Shown here: piece by piece, positions 57,950 to 64,000 of the stretch | Layout: each line of letters opens with the position of its first letter | Numbering within the stretch: the first letter of the stretch is position 1 | DNA from: Endozoicomonas sp965232255 | GTDB taxonomy: Bacteria; Pseudomonadota; Gammaproteobacteria; Pseudomonadales; Endozoicomonadaceae | Reading direction: 5' to 3' | Assembly (NCBI GenBank): GCA_965232255.1 | Contig: OZ246962.1 | Location: forward strand, 372,001-436,000 | Length of the DNA: 64,000 nucleotides | The notes under the pieces: model-generated | The model's input: the letters and a program-made list of their open reading frames with translations, nothing else | The model's database searches: none | What the model was told of the DNA's origin: nothing | Position numbers and translations under genes: made by a program

Positions 57950-58681
57950 TCAGGAATCCACTGGGGCAGAACGGAGATTAACAGGTGGTTTATCAGCACT
58001 GAAAAATACCACCTGGCCATTCTCGATCACTTCGGCAAGGATCTCGTAGTTGGAGTTTGGATTGACCAGTTCAGGCGCGTATTTCACCATATAATCCACC
58101 ACATCAACATTCCTGCCCACCTGAATCCGCTCGATGCCGATAATGCCGGCCGGATCTTCTGGTCTGGAGCTGTCTTGCAGCACGACTATGATCTCTGAAC
58201 CTGGGTTAAAACTGCCTTGAGTGGCAGCAATCTGCCCACTGACAAAGGCAGACTCAGAAACAAACTTCAGTTTTGGTTCACTGTTGCCACTGCTCAACAT
58301 CAACCCGTGCCCCTTGAAGGTGATGTTGTCCAGTTCCGAAAAGGTGGCCAGATACTCCGATTCCTCAGTCATAAACGGCGCTGGGCAAGCTACACGACCA
58401 CTGCTCATGGGAGTGAAGTTAATTTTGTTGTCCGCGACCTGGTAGCTGCCAAAATAGCGGTTACACTGTGCCTGACCGCCAATCCGACCATCCTGGGCAG
58501 TGGTCGGGCGCATTTCCATGGTGACTCTTGGACCCGAGGCTACCTGACCGTTCATAGACGTCAGCACCCAGATTTTATTCTCAACCATCTGTGGTTCGAC
58601 CTCGGTCAGCCTGTGGGAACTACACCCGACTAGCGCGGCACCGACTGTCAAAGCGATGCAAGAGTGAATCAACCTTTTCAT
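57950..58681 (-). CDS. META- and YbaY-domain lipoprotein
   Basis: 243 residues. Lipobox LVGC at C20 after a basic hydrophobic leader, so it is a lipoprotein, probably in the outer membrane. Residues about 35-135 are a META/HslJ-type domain (IWVLTSMNGQ, AQCNRYFGSYQV, TEESEYLATF). Residues about 155-237 resemble the YbaY/YscW lipoprotein domain (FNPGSEIIVVLQDSS, IQVGRNVDVVDYMVKY, SNYEILAEVIENGQVVFF). YscW-type domains help secretins reach the outer membrane in type III systems, but this architecture is common in proteins of unknown role. Confidence 0.85.
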   Translation of the reverse strand: MKRLIHSCIALTVGAALVGCSSHRLTEVEPQMVENKIWVLTSMNGQVASGPRVTMEMRPTTAQDGRIGGQAQCNRYFGSYQVADNKINFTPMSSGRVACPAPFMTEESEYLATFSELDNITFKGHGLMLSSGNSEPKLKFVSESAFVSGQIAATQGSFNPGSEIIVVLQDSSRPEDPAGIIGIERIQVGRNVDVVDYMVKYAPELVNPNSNYEILAEVIENGQVVFFSADKPPVNLRSAPVDS

Positions 58682-58950
58682 GTCATACTCCAGATACGGG
58701 AATTAAAAATAAGCAAACCAGAAAGTGACCATCAGCGATAGCCTGTATAGGGAGAGTGCCCGGAACAGAGCGGCTTAACCTTGGCAAAACATGGCCCGTT
58801 AATCAGCCAGCAAAACAGCAACTGATAGAAATAAAGTAGTCGATCATCGGGTATTGCTGCCATCCAAATTTAGATAAGAATAATTCCTATGCATTCCGGA
58901 ACAAGTTTCAGTATGATCCAAACGACTGGTACAAAACGAATCACCGGCTT

Positions 58951-59631
58951 ATGGATTTGAAATCAACCGCAACAACCGCTCTAATCAATACCGATCGCAG
59001 TTACAGCCTGGCTGAAGAGATTGCCAACAGCATCACTCACGGGCTAGGTGCCCTGCTGAGTGTTGCCGCCCTGACACTCCTGGTTACTTTTGCCGCACAT
59101 CAAGCCGATGCATGGCGAGTGGTCAGCTTCAGTATATACGGCACCACCATGGTACTTCTCTTTCTGGCTTCCACCTTGTACCACAGCTTGCAGCATCCGA
59201 AAACCAAGAATGTCTTCAAAATATTGGATCACTGTTCTATTTACCTGTTGATCGCCGGAACCTATACACCCTTTTTGCTGGTCAGTCTCCGGGGGGTAAC
59301 GGGCTGGGTATTGTTCGCCGTCGTCTGGACCCTGGCACTAACAGGCATCATGTTTAAAGTACTGTTTGGTTCAAAGTACAAAAAATTGTCCATCGGCACT
59401 TATATATTAATGGGCTGGCTGGTGTTGGTTGCTTCGCAGGAATTGGCCAGTAGTATCTCAGTCAACGGAATGTACTGGCTGTTGGCCGGAGGTTTGCTTT
59501 ATACCGTTGGTACGGTTTTTTATCTGTGGAAAGCACTGCCTTTTAATCATGCAATCTGGCATTTGTTCGTGCTCGGTGGTTGCTCCTGTCATTTCTTTGC
59601 TGTTTTATTTCATGTTTTGCCACCGGCCTGA
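58951..59631 (+). CDS. Hemolysin III family membrane protein (YqfA/TrhA-like)
   Basis: 226 residues with seven membrane helices, PAQR-like. Conserved histidines and acidic residues of the family are visible: ANSITHGLGALLS, STLYHSLQHPK, DHCSIYLLIAGTYTPF and the C-terminal HAIWHLFVLGGCSCHF. Homologues affect membrane energetics; haemolysis has been shown only for a few. It is monocistronic and convergent with the helicase gene. Confidence 0.92.
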   Translation: MDLKSTATTALINTDRSYSLAEEIANSITHGLGALLSVAALTLLVTFAAHQADAWRVVSFSIYGTTMVLLFLASTLYHSLQHPKTKNVFKILDHCSIYLLIAGTYTPFLLVSLRGVTGWVLFAVVWTLALTGIMFKVLFGSKYKKLSIGTYILMGWLVLVASQELASSISVNGMYWLLAGGLLYTVGTVFYLWKALPFNHAIWHLFVLGGCSCHFFAVLFHVLPPA

Positions 59632-59690
59632 AACGGGGCCGATGGTCAAATAATTCACTGTCAGTAAATATTACAATTGATCAGGGACTG

Positions 59691-61469
59691 CTAATGTTTA
59701 CTGTTGTCGCGTCGTGGACGACGATCCCCGCCGCGCCCGCTCTCACGACCACCTTCACGACGACGACCAGCATCCTTGCGGACACGACGCTCTGTCGGAA
59801 AGCCATCATCAACCCACAGTTTCAGCTCCATTGGCCGGTTACGAATCTTGGCGTCTTTCAACACATTAATAACCGACGCGGGCATGCCTTCTGGCAGATA
59901 GACCGAGGAGCAGTTGTCAAACAGTCGGATATGACCAATGCTCTGGCCAGAAATTTTGCCTTCATTGGCAATGGCACCGACCAAGTCACCCGGATTAATA
60001 CCGTGGTCACGGCCTAACTCCACCCGATAGCGAACCATGCCTTCGTTACTGCGCTCACGGCCACGATCGCGATCACTGCGACGCTCGCTGTCACGACGCT
60101 CACGACCTTCACGGTGATTATCCCGACGAGATTGCTCCGGCTCTTTAGCGTCTGGGAATGGCCGCTCTTTTTGTGCCATAAAGCATAAGGCGGCGGCCAT
60201 ATCTTCGTAGCTCAGGGCGTTTTCCTGTTCCAGCTCGGCGACAATCTCCCGGAAAACATTCAGCTCTTCACCCATGGCCATGGTCTTGAGTACATCTTCC
60301 TTGAACTGACGAATACGGATATCACGCACATCGCTCATGGATGGCAGGCGCATGGTATCAATTCGTTGTCGTGTAGCGCTTTCAATGGCACGCAACATAC
60401 GACGTTCACGATGGGTGGCAAACAAAATCGCCGTGCCTTCCCGGCCAGCGCGGCCAGTGCGGCCAATGCGGTGCACGTACGCTTCGGTGTCGTAGGGGAT
60501 GTCGTAGTTAACCACATGACTTATGCGCTCAACATCCAAACCACGGGCCGCTACATCAGTGGCAATCAAAATATCCAGTGACTTCTTCTTGAGACGCTCC
60601 ACCACCTTTTCACGCAACGCCTGGCTCATATCACCGTTCAGTGCTGCGGCAGCAAAACCACGAGCTTCAAGCTTTTCAGCCAGCTCCACAGTAGCGGTTT
60701 TGGTGCGTACAAAGATGATCATGGCGTCAAACGGTTCCACTTCCAGGATGCGCGTCAGGGCATCGAGCTTGTGAAAACCACTGACCATGCACACTTTCTG
60801 AGTGATGGTGTCAACGGTGGCGGTTTTGGCACGGATCTCCACCGTGGCCGGGTTTTTCAGGTGAGTGTCTGCGATCTTGCGAATCTGGTAAGGCATGGTG
60901 GCTGAGAACAGAGCAACCTGGCGCTGCGCCGGCGTCTGCTCCATAATCCACTCAATGTCGTCGACAAAACCCATGCGCAACATTTCGTCTGCTTCATCAA
61001 GTACGACAGTTTTCAGGCTGTCCAGCCTCAGGCTTTCCCGACGCAAATGGTCCATAACCCGGCCGGGAGTGCCAACAATCACGTGGGCACCGCGTTGCAG
61101 ACTGCGCAACTGTCCGCGCATATCCTGACCACCGTAAACAGGCAGCACATGAAAACCTTTCATGTGTCGGGCGTAGCGCTGAAATGCCTCCGCCACCTGG
61201 ATAGCCAGTTCACGGGTCGGGGTCAATACCAGAACCTGCGGATCACGCTGCTTCAGGTCAATGTTAGACAGCAGTGGCAAGGCAAACGCAGCGGTCTTAC
61301 CGGTGCCTGTCTGAGCCAGACCCAACAGGTCACGCCCATCCAGCAGATAAGGAATACTCTGCGCCTGAATTGGGGACGGGCTTTCGTAGCCGATGTCCTG
61401 CACTGCCTTGATAACCGATTCCGACAGGGGCAGATCCGCAAACGTCAGCGCGTTACTGGTCTCCGTCAT
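59691..61469 (-). CDS. deaD: DEAD-box RNA helicase (DeaD/CsdA)
   Basis: 592 residues from the ATG at 61469 (GGAG upstream); the frame is open to 61550. Helicase core motifs: Q motif FADLPLSESV, Walker A AQTGTGKTAAF, DEADEML, SATMP, ARGLDVERI and HRIGRTGRAGREG. After the core come a helical region, an Arg/Asp/Glu-rich stretch (RRDNHREGRERRDSERRSDR), a DbpA-type RNA-binding fold (VRYRVELGRDHGINPGDLVG) and an RGG-rich tail. It unwinds RNA for ribosome assembly and cold growth. A long AT-rich leader lies upstream, as in cold-inducible genes. Confidence 0.96.
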   Translation of the reverse strand: MTETSNALTFADLPLSESVIKAVQDIGYESPSPIQAQSIPYLLDGRDLLGLAQTGTGKTAAFALPLLSNIDLKQRDPQVLVLTPTRELAIQVAEAFQRYARHMKGFHVLPVYGGQDMRGQLRSLQRGAHVIVGTPGRVMDHLRRESLRLDSLKTVVLDEADEMLRMGFVDDIEWIMEQTPAQRQVALFSATMPYQIRKIADTHLKNPATVEIRAKTATVDTITQKVCMVSGFHKLDALTRILEVEPFDAMIIFVRTKTATVELAEKLEARGFAAAALNGDMSQALREKVVERLKKKSLDILIATDVAARGLDVERISHVVNYDIPYDTEAYVHRIGRTGRAGREGTAILFATHRERRMLRAIESATRQRIDTMRLPSMSDVRDIRIRQFKEDVLKTMAMGEELNVFREIVAELEQENALSYEDMAAALCFMAQKERPFPDAKEPEQSRRDNHREGRERRDSERRSDRDRGRERSNEGMVRYRVELGRDHGINPGDLVGAIANEGKISGQSIGHIRLFDNCSSVYLPEGMPASVINVLKDAKIRNRPMELKLWVDDGFPTERRVRKDAGRRREGGRESGRGGDRRPRRDNSKH

Positions 61470-62551
61470 TTGATACTCCATACATACATTTGATTCTTTC
61501 TGGGAAAAGCGGTTCGCCGCCACATGGCGATGCCCGGAGTAGACAGACACAAAATGGCGACGCGATCCCTTCTGGGGGAGAGCTGACTGGCCATGAACAC
61601 CCTGATGCCACTGTCCGGTTCATTTCCGGGCCATCGGTAAGGTCCACGACTGCGTTGGAGAGGCTTGATAACAAGCTTGGCCTGCATTGATAACGAACAA
61701 ACAGAACTGCTACCAAAATAAGCGGTTTAGCAAACTAAACCAGAGTTGATGCAGGAAACGAAGCGCTCGGACTTCCCAAAACAGCTTTGCGCATCAAAAT
61801 AACAGCGCACAAAGCGAAAAAAGGCATCGTAATGTAGCGCATTTTTTAGCCAATGAACACTCTTTTATTCACGTAATTGCGGATAAGCTTGAATAAAGCT
61901 TTGGCTTTCAGAGTAATGTCCAATTAATTCCATCATACAAAGCTGCAATTTATTAAAATTATCAAATCCAATCAGGAGTTACACTTAACAGCGACGTAAT
62001 CTTACTAACGGTTTTTTATAGCTAATGTTTGTCGTATGTTTATTTTTTGAAAAATAAAGCAGCTGATTTCCTAACAGTAGAAATCACCAACGACAACACT
62101 TTTATATTGCATCTATATTGCATCATCCTGTGCTCTTAACTTCAAAGTGTGACGAATACGAATCGGATACGAATATAGCCGTACATACGGAAAGTTCTGG
62201 TTATAGCGGATCCTGAGCTTTCGGCTTCGGTTGGCGATTGATTTTTTTGGTACTTTCCGGCAAGTGTAATACACCAAAAAATTGCGCTACCGTGACATAA
62301 ACAGGGCTTTTTTCTGCTACTTCTGTTAATTCGATCAAGATAAAAAGGTCTAGCCATCTTTTAAAAGTCATTACGACTAAAAGTCATTGCGACGCAATGG
62401 ATTTAAGCGATCCTATGTTAGGCAGTGAGTGCAAATGTGCGTTCAGGTATAAATATCAATCTGGAATTCCAGTTTACTGATCAATATTGCACGCACGGCT
62501 CGCCAAGCCTCCACGTAATTAATAATCCAAATCAACGCTTAGCCATCGTGG
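61470..62551. other. AT-rich intergenic region upstream of the helicase gene
   Basis: About 1 kb without a convincing gene. It contains two exact 11-bp tandem copies of TATATTGCATC (62103-62124) and a TACGAAT repeat just after. A short minus-strand open frame at 62142-62357 lacks a ribosome site and any recognisable sequence. The helicase promoter and leader must lie in the first few hundred bases. Confidence 0.5.
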
Positions 62552-64000
62552 CTATGTCGATGTCTTTGCGTTTATTTCATTTCCGCTCAGCGTGCGAGCC
62601 AGTTGGTGCAATTCCGGCATGATTTTGAGCATTAATTGAAATTGCTGAATTAACATCTGAATCTGCGGATCCTTTTGTACCATTGAGCTAGCAGTTACAC
62701 GACCAGCTACACGACCAGCTGCACGACAGTGTGTAGACGGCAGATCAGATTCCAACTCAATAGTGCCCGATAGTTGTTGCTCCAACTGCTGCAAATGTTC
62801 ATCGAGCAACCGGGCAGGCTCCAGTAGTGCCTGTTCAATTACACTGTCGGCCAGCTGCACCCGATGTGCTCCCAAGGTAGAGATATAACTGAGCAGAGCG
62901 TGGGAGAGCGTGAGAAAGCGAAAACTTTCATCCTTGGCCAGCTGATAACGCCCGGGTTCTGCCAGCATGTTCATAATGGCCGCGTTTAGCCCGGCATCCA
63001 TATTGTGCGCGTGTCGGCGCGCCACACGGTACTTCACCGTATCGCACTTACCGCCCTGGTACTGTTCGACGACACAGGCAAGGTACTCTCGATGGCGAGC
63101 CAGGGTAGCGGCCATAATCCGGCTCAACCGTTTTGACTCCCAATCTGGCAGAATCAGCCCGACAGCAGCAAGTGCCAGCAAACACCCCAGCAAGGTATCC
63201 CACAGGCGCGGCATAACAATCGCAAATCCCATGCCCTGCTGGCTAAAACAGAGCAGTACCAGCAAAGTGATAAAGGCCGTGGCCAAGTCGTAACGCACAG
63301 TGCGAAAGGCAAAAAACAGAACACCACTGGCCACCATCAGCACCAACTGCCCCTCTTGTCCCGGAAACAGATACATCAGCGGTATGCCCACCAGCAGACC
63401 AGCAACAGTACCCACCACCCGCTGCACGAGTTTTTGTCGGGTGGCACGATAGCCGGGCTGACAAACGAACAACGTCGTCAACAAAATCCAATAACCGCCG
63501 GGCTGATTCATGACCAGAACCAGGCCATACCCAAGCGTCAAGGCAATCGCCAGGCGCACAGCGTGACGAAACAGCGAACTGTCCAGACGGCATTCATTAC
63601 GGATACGCAACAGGTATTCCCTGACACTTTTCGGACTGGGGTCAGCCAGCTCCAGCTCATCCACAGCTTCATCGTCCTGGCCAGTACCTCTGTCGGTGCT
63701 GCCTGCGACCAACTCATTCTCTACTACAGACGACATAAGCTGATTAACAGCGGCCAGATTGGCGTGCAGATAGTCCAGCTGCACCAGCCCAGAGTCCCAG
63801 TGGGGATTATGCTGTTGATGCAACCACGACAGCGACTGTGCCAACTCGCCAAGCACCTCCGCAGCGTGACTCTTGTTTATGTCGCTTTGCCCCATGGTCA
63901 GGGTATGAGCCAGTCCCCGACAAATGTCGGCCTGGGCCAGCAGCAGTTTTTGCACCCGAAACAGGACATCACTGCGGGCAAAGCTGGCTGCCAGATCTTG
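62552..64000 (-). CDS. yccS: YccS-like FUSC-family inner-membrane protein, N-terminus cut by the right edge
   Basis: At least 482 residues; the frame stays open to the last base (QDLAASFARSDVLFR before the first possible GTG at 63955), so the N-terminal half is outside. Visible: the end of a cytoplasmic helical region, then the second membrane block with five to six helices (FRHAVRLAIALTLGYGLVLV, GYWILLTTLFVCQPGYRATRQKL, RYDLATAFITLLVLLCFS), then a cytoplasmic helical tail with HAHNMDAGLNAAIMNMLAEP. Matches the C-terminal half of E. coli YccS (about 720 residues). Members are thought to be efflux-like, but the substrate is unknown. Confidence 0.9.
   Translation of the reverse strand, partial: QDLAASFARSDVLFRVQKLLLAQADICRGLAHTLTMGQSDINKSHAAEVLGELAQSLSWLHQQHNPHWDSGLVQLDYLHANLAAVNQLMSSVVENELVAGSTDRGTGQDDEAVDELELADPSPKSVREYLLRIRNECRLDSSLFRHAVRLAIALTLGYGLVLVMNQPGGYWILLTTLFVCQPGYRATRQKLVQRVVGTVAGLLVGIPLMYLFPGQEGQLVLMVASGVLFFAFRTVRYDLATAFITLLVLLCFSQQGMGFAIVMPRLWDTLLGCLLALAAVGLILPDWESKRLSRIMAATLARHREYLACVVEQYQGGKCDTVKYRVARRHAHNMDAGLNAAIMNMLAEPGRYQLAKDESFRFLTLSHALLSYISTLGAHRVQLADSVIEQALLEPARLLDEHLQQLEQQLSGTIELESDLPSTHCRAAGRVAGRVTASSMVQKDPQIQMLIQQFQLMLKIMPELHQLARTLSGNEINAKTST

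Noticed and set aside
62142..62357. Small minus-strand open frame in the AT-rich region
   Set aside because: No ribosome site, no recognisable protein features, and it lies in repeat-like AT-rich DNA.

Overview
The window looks like the chromosome of a host-associated marine gammaproteobacterium, most likely an Endozoicomonas-type member of the Oceanospirillales. This is an inference from gene content. The housekeeping genes are enterobacterial or marine gammaproteobacterial in style (mdlAB, nrdA-nrdB-yfaE, rstAB, tyrP, deaD, yccS, argF, the csd sulfur relay). They sit beside a bacterial V-type ATPase operon and a cluster of eukaryote-flavoured, low-complexity proteins.

Layout. 1-5.7 kb: an OmpR-type two-component pair (the kinase runs off the left edge), a divergent small exported protein, a heterodimeric MdlAB-type ABC exporter and tRNA-Arg(ACG). 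5.8-6.3 kb: a decayed TnpB-type element. 6.7-14.5 kb: a seven-gene V-type ATPase operon, transcribed leftward in the order B-D-I-K-E-x-A. This is a circular permutation of the chlamydial order E-x-A-B-D-I-K. 14.9-20 kb: ornithine carbamoyltransferase, then an arginine-decarboxylase/antiporter acid-resistance pair. 20-25.2 kb: a secreted lipase-like hydrolase and class Ia ribonucleotide reductase, with paired NrdR boxes and a DnaA box upstream. 26-28.3 kb: RstAB-like regulators. 28.4-32.4 kb: a membrane-anchored MutS-like ATPase and an acyl-CoA dehydrogenase. 32.5-33.9 kb: an intact tnpB-only IS605-family element.

33.9-45.2 kb is the most unusual part. Five same-strand paralogues, 364 to 1027 residues, share a disordered Gly/Ser/Asn-rich N-terminus, short helical-hairpin (TPR-like) repeats and one to three ubiquitin-interacting-motif-like helices. 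One carries duplicated PPxY motifs. The C-terminal part is exchangeable: four members carry a conserved domain of about 140 residues, with or without a middle domain of about 110 residues and huge Ala- or Gly-rich tracts. One carries a DUF1810 domain instead. Four of the five genes are preceded by the same 69-bp element. I read this as a family of co-regulated proteins, possibly secreted effectors that touch host ubiquitin pathways; that function is inferred only.

45.6-64 kb: a PAP2 phosphatase, TcdA convergent with a CsdA-CsdE fusion (the two stop codons share one TTAA), an Omp85 barrel without POTRA domains, a LysR regulator, a DsbA-family thioredoxin-fold protein, an H-NS-like protein, a GIY-YIG protein, a TyrP-like permease, a SEC-C protein, a CvfB-like RNA-binding protein, a META/YbaY lipoprotein, a hemolysin-III family protein, a DEAD-box helicase and a YccS-like protein cut by the right edge. 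No rRNA, prophage or CRISPR array was seen.
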